Origin: an archaeon
Lineage (GTDB): Archaea; Nanobdellota; Nanobdellia; Pacearchaeales; GW2011-AR1
Direction: 5' to 3'
Assembly (NCBI GenBank): GCA_030593225.1
Contig: JAUVHP010000002.1
Coordinates: 1 to 28,806, forward strand
DNA length: 28,806 bases
The translations under genes and the position numbers were made by a program. Numbering within the stretch: position 1 is the stretch's first letter; each line of letters opens with the position of its first letter. Below are positions 1 through 7,548 of this stretch, piece after piece. The notes under the pieces are model-generated. The model was not told the DNA's origin. It ran no database searches and saw only the letters and a list, made by a program, of their open reading frames with translations.

Positions 1-1158
1 GACGACGGAGGATTAACTGCCCACGCATCAATTGTCTCTAGAGAAATGGGAATTCCATGTGTGGTGGGAACAAAAGACGCAACAACAAAATTAAAAGAAG
101 GAGAAATTATAACTGTCGACGGGTTCACAGGAAAAATTTACAAAGGAAAAGTAGCAGAAACAACACACAAAGAAATTTTACCAATAACTGCACAAACTAA
201 AACAAAAATAAAAGTTATTGTGGACTTGCCAAGTTTTGCAGAACGTGCAGCAAAAACAGGAATAAAACAAGTTGGACTTACAAGAATAGAAGGAATAATT
301 TCTGAAAGCGGAATGCACCCGCAATATTTCTTAGAACAAAATAAAATAAATGAATATGAAGAAATTATTTACAAAGGAATAAAAAAAATAGCAGAACCTT
401 TTGAAGAAATATGGGTTAGAAGTTCAGACATTAGAACAGACGAATTCCAAAATTTAAAAGGTGCACCAAAAGAAAAAGAAGCAAACCCAATGTTAGGGAT
501 GCATGGAATTAGATATAGTTTAAAATATCCAGAAATACTAAAAGCAGAATTAAAGGCCTTGAAAAGAATTGCTGAAGAGAACACATCACCATTGGCATAC
601 CCTGAAAAATCTTCTACGAAGATTTCTACTGGGGGCAAAAAAATAGGGGTTTTATTTCCTCAAATAATTTCAGTAGAAGAAATTCAAAAAACAAAAGAAA
701 TAATTAAAGAAATAAATTTCTCGCAACTTAAATTCGGAGTAATGGTAGAAACCCCAGCAGCAGTTCAATTAATTAAAGAAATCTGCGAAGAGGGAATTGA
801 TTTTATTTCATTTGGAACAAATGATTTAACTCAATATATTTTAGCAATTGACAGAGGCAATCAAGAAGTCCAAGATATTTACAATGAAATGCACCCGGCA
901 GTTTTATATCAATTAGAATATGTGATTAGAGTTTGTAAAAGATATAAAGTAGAAACAAGTATTTGTGGACAATCAGGAAGTAAAAAAGAAATGGTAAAAT
1001 TTTTAGTTAGTAAAGGCATTGATAGTATAAGTGTAAATGCAGACGTAGCAAAAGAAATTTCAGATTATGTAGCAGAACTAGAAAAACCCCCAATAGAAGA
1101 ACAACCTCGACAATATCAACCAGAACCAAAAGAAATTCCACAACAAAATCAAAATTAA
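1..1158 (+). CDS. ppsA: Phosphoenolpyruvate synthase, C-terminal part (5' truncated by window edge)
   Basis: The frame is open from base 1, so the ATG at 46 is internal and the gene begins outside the window. PEP synthase makes PEP from pyruvate, ATP and water, and feeds gluconeogenesis. The visible part starts inside the swivelling phosphohistidine domain, with GGLTAHASIVSRE; its His is the phosphorylated residue. The PEP/pyruvate-binding TIM barrel follows, with the motifs FGVMVETPAA, FGTNDLTQYILAIDRGN and SICGQSGS. The Cys of the last motif matches the family's catalytic Cys. After the barrel comes a low-complexity Pro/Gln/Glu tail of about 25 residues (EKPPIEEQPRQYQPEPKE onward), which is unusual for the family and probably disordered. 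The assignment as PEP synthase rather than pyruvate phosphate dikinase rests on barrel sequence and overall resemblance. The N-terminal ATP-grasp half cannot be checked here. Confidence 0.92.
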   Translation, partial: DDGGLTAHASIVSREMGIPCVVGTKDATTKLKEGEIITVDGFTGKIYKGKVAETTHKEILPITAQTKTKIKVIVDLPSFAERAAKTGIKQVGLTRIEGIISESGMHPQYFLEQNKINEYEEIIYKGIKKIAEPFEEIWVRSSDIRTDEFQNLKGAPKEKEANPMLGMHGIRYSLKYPEILKAELKALKRIAEENTSPLAYPEKSSTKISTGGKKIGVLFPQIISVEEIQKTKEIIKEINFSQLKFGVMVETPAAVQLIKEICEEGIDFISFGTNDLTQYILAIDRGNQEVQDIYNEMHPAVLYQLEYVIRVCKRYKVETSICGQSGSKKEMVKFLVSKGIDSISVNADVAKEISDYVAELEKPPIEEQPRQYQPEPKEIPQQNQN

Positions 1159-1233
1159 AATCTTACATTTAAATTTCCAATTAATTTCTGCTTTGATTGA
1201 TAAAATAGAAATACTTAAATAACTTTAAATAAC

Positions 1234-1467
1234 ATGGTTTTGAAAACATTTAATCTAGAAGAAGAAGCATATAGAAAATTTTCTGAATTTTGTAAAGGAC
1301 ATGGATTGAGCATGAGTAAGCAAATAAATATTTTTATTGAAAGTCAAATGGAAGAAGAACCTGAAGTTAAAGAAGAATATTTGAAAAAATTAGAATTAAT
1401 TAGAAAAGGAAAAGGTACGAGATTTAGAAATGTGACAGAATTAAGGAATTATATAGAAAATGTATGA
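1234..1467 (+). CDS. Ribbon-helix-helix antitoxin-like protein
   Basis: A 77-residue protein that begins VLKTFNLEEEAYRKFSEFCKGHGLSMSKQINIFIES. This is a short beta strand followed by two helices, as in RHH (CopG/RelB/AbrB-neighbour) antitoxins. The second half is charged and helical and ends in RNVTELRNYIENV, suitable as a toxin-wrapping tail. Its stop overlaps the start of a RelE-like reading frame at 1460, the usual antitoxin-then-toxin order with translational coupling. In known RHH/RelE pairs the antitoxin autoregulates the operon; no operator was recognised here. The toxin partner is truncated, so the antitoxin may be a leftover or may counter a toxin encoded elsewhere. Fold and context support the call; the exact subfamily is not established. 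Confidence 0.7.
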   Translation: MVLKTFNLEEEAYRKFSEFCKGHGLSMSKQINIFIESQMEEEPEVKEEYLKKLELIRKGKGTRFRNVTELRNYIENV

Positions 1468-1624
1468 ATTTGAAATTATGCCACAGCTCGAAAAAATTAT
1501 CATTAAGTTAAGTAAAAGAGATAAACTTCTTTCTATTTCCCTTTTTCCAATCTTCCTTTCCCATCAGCTTCCCAGTGCTGATTTCCCCTTTCTTCTATTC
1601 TCCAGTCAGCCATCCCCTAGCTGA
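1460..1624 (+). pseudogene. Truncated RelE/ParE-family toxin remnant
   Basis: An ATG at 1460 lies inside the last codons of the antitoxin and opens a frame starting MYEFEIMPQLEKIIIKLSKR, then DKLL. This matches the first strand and helix of archaeal RelE-type mRNA interferases, whose usual start resembles MYxIEFxPxxxKxLKKLxKKD. Around base 1523 the coding character stops. The frame continues through pyrimidine-rich DNA as a Ser/Phe/Pro-rich string to a stop at 1622-1624, and none of the later RelE strands or catalytic basic residues are present. Full-length toxins are about 85-95 residues, so roughly three quarters is missing. I read this as a deleted or replaced toxin gene. A short functional peptide is unlikely. 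Confidence 0.55.
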
Positions 1625-1785
1625 CTTCTTCTTAACTCTTCCCAAATTTTGAATTATTTTTAACCCTTAGTAAAAATCTTTGAAAAAGATTTTTCAGGGT
1701 ACGCCAATGGTGGTGCATTGAATCAAGGCAAATGAGTTAGCCGTGTACGTTTGTACATAAGAACTCATTTAACGCCGAGTCAATG
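1563..1785. other. Hairpin-rich noncoding region between toxin remnant and fttA
   Basis: The 338-bp stretch between the antitoxin stop and the fttA stop holds no convincing gene beyond the toxin remnant. It holds four successive inverted repeats. (1) ATCAGC 1563-1568 with GCTGAT 1577-1582. (2) AGTCAGC 1604-1610 with GCTGACT 1620-1626. (3) ACCCT 1663-1667 plus AAAAATCTTT 1672-1681, pairing with AAAGATTTTT 1685-1694 plus AGGGT 1696-1700. (4) A long arm 1717-1785: CATTGA/TCAATG outside, GGC/GCC, AAATGAGTT 1730-1738 with AACTCATTT 1762-1770, then TGTAC/GTACA around loop GTTT. It could be a structured RNA, the 3' trailer and termination region of fttA on the minus strand, or remains of a mobile element. 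The strand of any RNA is undetermined. Confidence 0.5.
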
Positions 1786-1800
1786 AAAAAGAAACAAAAT
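1786..1800 (-). terminator. U-rich trailer after fttA
   Basis: Read on the minus strand this is ATTTTGTTTCTTTTT, lying 5 bp beyond the fttA stop codon. Archaeal termination, including the FttA-dependent kind, uses U-rich tracts. The identical 15-mer follows mre11 at 10751-10765. Terminator function is inferred. Confidence 0.35.
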
Positions 1801-1805
1801 TTAAA

Positions 1806-3689
1806 TTACTTCAATCTAATTGTTTCTAATGTCCTCGGAACATTTGTCTCAACACGATTTAACTTGTACAATGCCGAAGCTAAATCAAGTGACTTAGAAA
1901 CCTCTCCATGATTAATTATAATCCTTTTTGGTTTAGGACGAATATTATTAAAAAAACTTACAAGTTCTCCACGCCCAGCATGAGGTGACAAACCATGCAA
2001 AAGTTCAACTTTTAAATTAATATTCAACTTTATTTTTCTACCATCATCTTCAATCATAACAGATTTTTCCCCATCTTGAATTTGCCGACCAATTGAACCA
2101 GGTCCTTGATAACAACTAAGAATCATAAGATTATTTTCATTCTCTGCAAAATTTTTCAAATACTCAACAGACGCACCACCAACAAGCATACCTGAAGTTG
2201 CAATAACAATACAAGGTCCGCCTTCAATAACTTCTTTTCTTTCTTGTGCCGAGCCAACTCTTGAAAATATATCAGAAATAAAAGGATTCTTATCTTGAAA
2301 AATCTGCGACTTAACTTTGCTACTTAAAAAATCAGGATACGCAGTATGAATCGCATTAATATCCCAAATCATACCATCAATATACATTGGAACTTTTGGA
2401 AGTCGCCCTGTACGAACAGCTTCCTCAACCCTTAACAATGCCTCTTGTGCATGACCAAGACCTAATTCTGGAATCAAAACTTTCCCTCCTTTCTTAATTG
2501 TCTCTTCAACTAAATCAAAAAATTTCTCTTCTGTAACATTTCTTGGAGGCAAAATATCATGTTTAGAACCATAAGTTGACTCAGTAATAACTGACTCTAC
2601 TCGAGGAAATGTTGAAACCGCAGGGTCAAGCAATCTTGTTTTTGCGTATTTGTAATCTCCTGTATAAAGTAAATTATGTGCACCATTTCCAATATTCAAA
2701 TGAATCATTGCACTACCCAAAACATGCCCTGCATTATACATTGTAATTCTTACATCAGGCGTCACATCTGTAACTTCATTAAAATTCAAACATATGCTAT
2801 GCTTAACCATTTCTTTAATATCTACTGAACTAAATAATGGCTGTGATGCTTGTTTGTAAGCAACCCCAATAAAATCAAGTGCAAGAAGTGCGGCAATATC
2901 TCTTGTCGGAGGCGTCATATAAACAGGACCCCTATATCCCATTTTATACAAATAAGGAAGCAGTCCAGTGTGGTCAAGATGTGCATGACTAACTATAACT
3001 GCGTCCAATTGTGAAATGTCAAATTCTGGAACATTAAAATAAGGAAATCTATTTTGTCCTTGAGACGAAACATCTATCCCACAATCAAGAAGAATTTTTG
3101 AATTAGGCGTCTGTAAAAGTAAACAACTTCTTCCAACTTGTCTTCCTCCACCAAGAAAAGTAATTCTTACCCAAGTGTCTATTTTCTCTGGATTCCATTC
3201 TTTGTAAATTTTCTCTCCAACAGAATTCAAAAATTTTCTACGATAATTATTATTTGCATAAAGAACTTCCCGAATGTTATCTGTAATTTTACTTTTAATC
3301 GTCGCAGACCTTTGAACTTGTGGGGTCCATAAAATTGTTTTTTTTATTTCTTCTAAAATAGAACCACCCTTTCCAATAACAAGCCCAGGTTTTTTTGCCT
3401 CAATTAAAACAATGCTTCTATGAAAATCAAAAATAATATTAGTGATTTCCGCTTCCTTAGGAACAATTTTTTTAATCTGCTCTTCAACTTCTTCTTGCTT
3501 TGGCAAAATTTTCTGGTCAACACGAAGTTCAATTCTTTTTTTAATTTCATTAACTATCTCTCTAATTTTCCCTTTATCGTCCTTAAAAAAATTCTCATTG
3601 TTTGTATACAAAACTATGTTTGCACCTTCAAAATTCGCTTCAGTAATATTGCCATGCAACTGTTCTGTAATGTTTTTCAAAATATTCAT
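1806..3689 (-). CDS. fttA: Archaeal CPSF1 / FttA transcription termination nuclease (KH + MBL + beta-CASP)
   Basis: A 627-residue protein of the aCPSF1 family. These enzymes bind U-rich 3' ends and cleave nascent RNA to terminate RNA polymerase; they also have nuclease activity of the CPSF73 type. The N-terminal ~150 residues form the archaeal KH region, with VIGKGGSILEEI at about 104-115. The metallo-beta-lactamase domain follows, with the metal motif HAHLDH at 235-240, HVLGSAMIH at about 322-330, and the Asp of TGDYKY near 345. The beta-CASP part includes ITESTYG, VIATSGMLVGG, the His of SPHAGRGEL and INHGE. Length and domain order are normal. It starts 17 bp after the psmB stop with no good promoter between, so the two are probably co-transcribed. 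The orthology is secure. Confidence 0.96.
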   Translation of the reverse strand: MNILKNITEQLHGNITEANFEGANIVLYTNNENFFKDDKGKIREIVNEIKKRIELRVDQKILPKQEEVEEQIKKIVPKEAEITNIIFDFHRSIVLIEAKKPGLVIGKGGSILEEIKKTILWTPQVQRSATIKSKITDNIREVLYANNNYRRKFLNSVGEKIYKEWNPEKIDTWVRITFLGGGRQVGRSCLLLQTPNSKILLDCGIDVSSQGQNRFPYFNVPEFDISQLDAVIVSHAHLDHTGLLPYLYKMGYRGPVYMTPPTRDIAALLALDFIGVAYKQASQPLFSSVDIKEMVKHSICLNFNEVTDVTPDVRITMYNAGHVLGSAMIHLNIGNGAHNLLYTGDYKYAKTRLLDPAVSTFPRVESVITESTYGSKHDILPPRNVTEEKFFDLVEETIKKGGKVLIPELGLGHAQEALLRVEEAVRTGRLPKVPMYIDGMIWDINAIHTAYPDFLSSKVKSQIFQDKNPFISDIFSRVGSAQERKEVIEGGPCIVIATSGMLVGGASVEYLKNFAENENNLMILSCYQGPGSIGRQIQDGEKSVMIEDDGRKIKLNINLKVELLHGLSPHAGRGELVSFFNNIRPKPKRIIINHGEVSKSLDLASALYKLNRVETNVPRTLETIRLK

Positions 3690-3706
3690 TTTAAATTTTT
3701 ATAAAA

Positions 3707-4336
3707 TTATTCATCCTTATATTCAGGTTCAATTGTTTGTGTCACCACTTTTTTAATTCCATCTTTTGTGATTGTAAAAATATCAATTCCATTTCCAGAT
3801 GCCGCATCTCTTTGAGTTGAAGATTTCAAAGATTCTTTAGCAAGTTCAACACCTTCTTCTACGCTAATGCCCTTTTTATATTGTCTTTCTAAAAGTCCTA
3901 AAACATATTGCATACCAGAACCAAGACTTGCAGTATAATCTTTTATTTCTTTAAGAAATCCACCAGTTATTTCATATAAAGAAGCAGTTCCGTCTTCATC
4001 AAATCCTGCTAAAATAAATGCACTTTCTACAACTTGAATATTTGAAAGTAAAGAAGCCGATTGTTTGATTGTAGGTCTTTTTCTTGATTTCAACTCTTTC
4101 AATCTTAATTCTGCACCTAAAAGTTTAGAAACTTTTTGAGTTTCCGTAGCAGAACCACATCCAGAAAAAACAAGATAATCATTAATAACTTTAACTTTTT
4201 CACCATCTTTGTGAAAAATCATCCCATGTCCTATAGAAGTTCTTCTGTCTCCAGCCATCACAACTCCGTCTCGACAAACAATCCCCAGAATTGTAGTTCC
4301 TGTTTTCAAAATATTTTTTTTAATATCTTCGTCCAT
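3707..4336 (-). CDS. psmB: Proteasome beta subunit
   Basis: The catalytic subunit of the archaeal 20S proteasome, 209 residues. After a short propeptide (13 residues) comes TTILGIVCRDGVVMAGDRR. Autocleavage between G13 and T14 would expose T14 as the N-terminal nucleophile, with D30 and K47 in the positions of catalytic Asp17 and Lys33. Later motifs include YVLGLLERQYKKG and STQRDAASGNGIDIFTI, where the Ser-Gly-Asn-Gly-Ile-Asp stretch is typical. The partner alpha subunit lies 20 kb away at 24211. An A/T box at 4357-4364 is centred about 25 bp before the ATG, consistent with a leaderless transcript. It is the first gene of a likely psmB-fttA unit. Confidence 0.95.
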   Translation of the reverse strand: MDEDIKKNILKTGTTILGIVCRDGVVMAGDRRTSIGHGMIFHKDGEKVKVINDYLVFSGCGSATETQKVSKLLGAELRLKELKSRKRPTIKQSASLLSNIQVVESAFILAGFDEDGTASLYEITGGFLKEIKDYTASLGSGMQYVLGLLERQYKKGISVEEGVELAKESLKSSTQRDAASGNGIDIFTITKDGIKKVVTQTIEPEYKDE

Positions 4337-4502
4337 TTTTTATAATAGAATCATCTAATTTAATATTAGAATTTGTTAAAATTTGTGAGATAATATTATT
4401 TATAAATTTTTTGGTGTTGGAAAAATTGGACAAACAAAAAGATTAGTTTTATATATATTCGATTGTAATAAATATTATAAAAAAGAGGATGGTAAATATT
4501 AT

Positions 4503-4598
4503 ATGAGTGAAGAATCTTTTAGGGATTTTGATGAACAAGAAGAAAAATTAGCAGAAGAATTTGAAGAAGCATCAAGTGGATTTTCTCTTCTTTTGTGA
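4503..4598 (+). CDS. Possible acidic micro-protein (31 residues)
   Basis: An ATG at 4503 opens a 31-codon frame, MSEESFRDFDEQEEKLAEEF followed by EEASSGFSLLL. It is very acidic and predicted helical. A strong TATA-like stretch (TTTTATATATATT, about 4447-4459) lies upstream and would start transcription near 4479. A GAGG sits at 4485-4488, somewhat far from the ATG. The frame is open back to 4389 but has no earlier start codon. Its last 27 bases overlap the 3' end of the minus-strand membrane gene. I do not recognise a family. Promoter plus composition make it plausible, no more. Confidence 0.3.
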   Translation: MSEESFRDFDEQEEKLAEEFEEASSGFSLLL

Positions 4599-4976
4599 AG
4601 TTTTCCCCAATTTATTTTTTAACAATTTATTTTCTTTTCTTAGTTGTGTTATATGATATCTAGAAATATTTCTATGAGTTTTAAATGCACTTTTAGTTTT
4701 TTCTTCTTTGCGATTTATTTTATTTTTTACTAATTCAAACCTCAAATGCATTAGCGATTTTTCTATAGAAATTAAAAACAAAAATAAAAGTATAAACAGA
4801 CCAATATATTTATTTTCAGTTATCCACAGAAGGAATCCCTGTATTATTATATAAAAAAATAGAAACAAGATTTCCACACTTTTTTCATGCCTTAATAAAT
4901 ATAATTTAAGATTATTACAAATTATATGTTCAAAATTATAAAATACTCTCCCAATAATAGTTATAGGTAATTTCAT
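4572..4976 (-). CDS. Small membrane protein with charged helical C-terminus
   Basis: About 134 residues from the ATG at 4976; a TTG two codons earlier is the alternative start. I do not recognise a family. Roughly residues 35-55 (SVEILFLFFYIIIQGFLLWI) and 60-78 (YIGLFILLFLFLISIEKSL) form two membrane helices separated by a short polar turn (TENK). The remaining ~55 residues are strongly basic and helical, with NKINRKEEKTK and HITQLRKENKLLKNKLGK, the latter coiled-coil-like. The positive tail suggests a cytosolic C-terminus that could contact nucleic acid or another protein; that is inference. It lies downstream of the aminopeptidase gene on the same strand after a 41-bp gap. Confidence 0.55.
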   Translation of the reverse strand: MKLPITIIGRVFYNFEHIICNNLKLYLLRHEKSVEILFLFFYIIIQGFLLWITENKYIGLFILLFLFLISIEKSLMHLRFELVKNKINRKEEKTKSAFKTHRNISRYHITQLRKENKLLKNKLGKTSQKKRKST

Positions 4977-5017
4977 TAACAATCCAATAAAAAATTAATT
5001 TATAATAATTATTGTAA

Positions 5018-6094
5018 TCACAATTTCCACACACCACAATCTTGAATCACTTTTCCATCAACAACTATTTTTGCTTTTTTCATATCTTTTACAATATCCC
5101 AATGAATTGCAGAATCATTTCCTCCGCCGTTTTCTTTGTAAGCCATCCCCAAAGCTAAATGAATTGTTCCGCCGATTTTTTCATCAAATAATAAATTCTT
5201 TGTAAATTTATTTATTTTAGGATTGCAACCAATTCCAAATTCTCCGACATAAGACGCGTTCTCGTCAGTCGCAAGCATCTCTTTTAAAAAATCCTCATTT
5301 TTTGATGCCTTAGCTTCAATAACTTTCCCATTTTCAAATTTCAATTCAATATCAGTAACTTCTTTTCCAGATTCAATTGCAGGATACTCAAATTTAATCC
5401 AACCATTCAAACTCTCTCGAACAGGTGCCATAAAAACTTCTCCATCAGGCATATTTTCTTCTCCTTTACTTGAAAAAGCTTTTTCCCCGTGAACTTTAAA
5501 TTTCAAATCAACATTCTCACCAACTAAATGAACCTTGCTATTTTTCTTAAATTTATTTTTAATTTTATCCATTTGTTTTCCTAACTTTTTCCAGTCCTGC
5601 AAACACGCAGCATAAACAAAATTCTCGTATTCAGTCAAAGACATTTCTGCTTCTTGAGCCAAAGCCACAACAGGATAAATAATTGTACATCTTCTAATCT
5701 CCTCTTTTTCATTACAAACATACTCTGAAACAGGATGCACAATTTTTTGCCGAGCAGTAATTTTTTTAGAATTTGAGTTTGTTAATTCTTTTGTGTTAAT
5801 CGCACTAACAACACCAATCCATTTATCAGCTGTCTTTGCCAAATCCATAACTTCTTGAGGAAATCTTTCAATCTGTTCTTTAGTCGCAAACTTGTAAAAA
5901 AAATCAGATACATCAGGAAGTCCAATTCTAACAATTGGGTGTGCTTTTTGCAAAATTACTTCTTTATACAATTCAACTAAAAAAGGAACTGCTTCAATTC
6001 CTCCAGAAATCACAACCTTCTCGCCTGGTTTCACAAATACAGAATATCTTACAGCAAGTTGTGCTAATTTTCGTGTTCGTAAGTCAAGTGGCAT
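5018..6094 (-). CDS. M29-family metallo-aminopeptidase
   Basis: A 358-residue cytosolic aminopeptidase of the AmpS/aminopeptidase T (MEROPS M29) type, which removes N-terminal residues from peptides, plausibly including proteasome products. The probable co-catalytic metal ligands are visible in family order: E219 in NMPDGEVF, E285 in GEFGIG, H312 in GGTIHLALG, and H331 and D333 in SAIHWDIV. The N-terminal domain (about 1-180) has the expected alternating strand-helix pattern. Length is slightly below the ~400 residues of bacterial members. A TATA-like box at 6116-6123 is centred about 25 bp before the ATG, so a leaderless transcript is likely. The peptide preference cannot be read from sequence. 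Confidence 0.9.
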   Translation of the reverse strand: MPLDLRTRKLAQLAVRYSVFVKPGEKVVISGGIEAVPFLVELYKEVILQKAHPIVRIGLPDVSDFFYKFATKEQIERFPQEVMDLAKTADKWIGVVSAINTKELTNSNSKKITARQKIVHPVSEYVCNEKEEIRRCTIIYPVVALAQEAEMSLTEYENFVYAACLQDWKKLGKQMDKIKNKFKKNSKVHLVGENVDLKFKVHGEKAFSSKGEENMPDGEVFMAPVRESLNGWIKFEYPAIESGKEVTDIELKFENGKVIEAKASKNEDFLKEMLATDENASYVGEFGIGCNPKINKFTKNLLFDEKIGGTIHLALGMAYKENGGGNDSAIHWDIVKDMKKAKIVVDGKVIQDCGVWKL

Positions 6095-6115
6095 AATTTA
6101 TTTCAAAAAAAAGAG

Positions 6116-6155
6116 TTTTTAAGAATTGTTGTTTGAAATGTAAAGGATTAAAAAT
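6116..6155. promoter_or_regulatory. Divergent promoter region, aminopeptidase / HNH gene
   Basis: On the minus strand CTTAAAAA (6116-6123) is centred about 25 bp from the aminopeptidase ATG. On the plus strand ATTAAAAA (6148-6155) is centred about 25 bp before ATG 6177. Both fit archaeal TATA spacing for leaderless mRNAs, and the plus-strand box decides the start chosen for the HNH gene. Confidence 0.4.
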
Positions 6156-6176
6156 ATGCAAATCCTTAATTTTTTT

Positions 6177-6785
6177 ATGGGCAATGAAAATAATGTAAAG
6201 ACAATAACTCACTATATTAAAGAATTTTTTGAAAAACATCCAAATGAAGAGATTGATCATGGAAAAGTAGTTGATTATGTGTTTGAGTTTATCCCAAAAG
6301 CACGAGATCCTTGGAGATCAATAAGGAAGTTATACCAAGAAGGATGGTTAATCCAAGTTAGAAAAGGAATTTATAAAAGGGTACCAGGATATAAAGGTCA
6401 TAATGTTCTTACACCTTTTCCAAAAGAAATTAAAAATAAAATATTCAAAAGAGATAATTATAAATGTGTAGTCTGTGAAAATGGAGTCCATAATGGTTAT
6501 GAGATTCATGCAGACCATATAAAACCTCAAGCAAAGGGTGGAACAAATACTCTTGAAAATGGACAAACATTATGTAGCGAACATAATATGATGAAAAAAA
6601 GATATGAAACTACTGATTTTTTAGGTAAATATTCTAAAAGAATGATTAGTCTTGCAAATAAAAACAAAGATGAAAAAACAGAAAATTTGTTCAAAGACAT
6701 TTTAGAAGTCTTAAAGAAATATGGATTTAAGACATTGGTTTTTGCGATAATTCCTCTTGTGCTATTCTTAATCTTTCTTTGGTAG
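6177..6785 (+). CDS. HNH endonuclease with N-terminal winged-helix-like domain (restriction enzyme candidate)
   Basis: A 202-residue protein from ATG 6177; an ATG at 6156 would add seven residues. The first ~70 residues form a helical DNA-binding-like domain (VKTITHYIKEFFEKHPNEE, DPWRSIRKLYQEGWLIQV). The HNH core follows: CVVC (C97, C100), IHADH (H111, D113, H114), GGTNTLENG and LCSEH (C133, H136). The two Cys pairs form a structural zinc site, and His/Asn act at the metal centre. This architecture occurs in type II restriction enzymes, and a methyltransferase lies convergently with a 59-bp overlap. The last ~17 residues (TLVFAIIPLVLFLIFLW) look like a membrane helix, which is odd for a restriction nuclease, and they are encoded within that overlap. 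Target sequence unknown. Confidence 0.8.
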   Translation: MGNENNVKTITHYIKEFFEKHPNEEIDHGKVVDYVFEFIPKARDPWRSIRKLYQEGWLIQVRKGIYKRVPGYKGHNVLTPFPKEIKNKIFKRDNYKCVVCENGVHNGYEIHADHIKPQAKGGTNTLENGQTLCSEHNMMKKRYETTDFLGKYSKRMISLANKNKDEKTENLFKDILEVLKKYGFKTLVFAIIPLVLFLIFLW

Positions 6786-7503
6786 TATTATTATATTCTT
6801 TTGAAATATCTATATGAATAAATTTTCTTCCAGTTTTCTGTGAAACAACTGCAACAGTTCCTGTCCCCCCAAATATATCCAAAACAACGTTTCCTTTGTA
6901 AGAATAATATTTTATTAATTGATAAATTAATTCTTCTGGAAATGGTGCTGGATGCCCATTTCTTTTTCTCTCAGGTTTTATTTTCCAGAATCCATCAGAG
7001 AATTTTTTAAATTCTTCAGCACTTATATCTATGTCTTGTTTGTTTCCTTCAAGAGAATCTCCATTTTTTGTAAAGATTAAAATATATTCCCAGGAAGGAA
7101 TAATATGTGGATTGGATGGACTTTGCCAACTTCCCCAAGCTGTTCTTTTTAACATTGTTTGTTTATACCAAATTATTTCTGTTCTAAATTTCATTCCTAA
7201 TTTTCTTAATTGGTTTGTAAAATCATGATGAATTGGAACAAAATTTTTAATTCCTGTTGGAGCTATATTCAAACAAAATCTCCCTCCCGGAACAAGAACT
7301 CTTTTAACTTGTATCCAAACTTCTTCTAACCATTTGAGGTATTCATTATATTCCATTTTATCATTATGATTGTCATAATCTTTTCCTACATTATAAGGAG
7401 GGGAAGTAATAACTAAATGAACACTTTCTTTTGGCAGTTTCTCAATAGTTTTAATAACGTCTCCGGTTATTATTTTATTTTCAAATTTTTTTATATTTTT
7501 CAT
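6727..7503 (-). CDS. Site-specific DNA methyltransferase (beta-class, SPPY; probably N4-cytosine or N6-adenine)
   Basis: A 258-residue S-adenosylmethionine-dependent DNA methyltransferase. The catalytic motif SPPY (residues 34-37) comes first, in VITSPPYNVGKDYDN. The AdoMet-binding motif comes last, in VVLDIFGGTGTVAVVSQK (about 207-223), followed by GRKFIHIDIS. That order defines the beta class. SPPY is commoner in N4-cytosine enzymes, but N6-adenine is not excluded. A central region (about 110-180, with WYKQTMLKRTAWGSW and NPHIIPSWEYILIFTK) would hold target recognition. It faces the HNH nuclease gene tail to tail, overlapping it by 59 bp, and is the natural protective partner. A long inverted repeat (7549-7613) lies 46 bp upstream of its start and may matter for control. 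Confidence 0.9.
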   Translation of the reverse strand: MKNIKKFENKIITGDVIKTIEKLPKESVHLVITSPPYNVGKDYDNHNDKMEYNEYLKWLEEVWIQVKRVLVPGGRFCLNIAPTGIKNFVPIHHDFTNQLRKLGMKFRTEIIWYKQTMLKRTAWGSWQSPSNPHIIPSWEYILIFTKNGDSLEGNKQDIDISAEEFKKFSDGFWKIKPERKRNGHPAPFPEELIYQLIKYYSYKGNVVLDIFGGTGTVAVVSQKTGRKFIHIDISKEYNNTTKERLRIAQEELSQKPMS

Positions 7504-7548
7504 TTTCTTTCTAAAAAGGTTTAAAAGTAGTTATGATTTAATTATGTT

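Noticed and set aside
46..1158. ATG at 46 as the start of the first gene
   Set aside because: The same frame is open to base 1 and encodes GGLTAHASIVSRE, including the phosphohistidine motif, upstream of and across this ATG. The gene is truncated by the window edge.
1468..1805. tRNA or rRNA gene in the hairpin region
   Set aside because: No cloverleaf, T-loop GTTC-A consensus or CCA-adjacent acceptor stem could be found. The stems are linear hairpins.
3138..3756. Open frames on the plus strand opposite fttA and psmB
   Set aside because: They are antisense shadows of two well-supported genes, with Phe/Asn/Ser-rich low-complexity translations and no family motifs.
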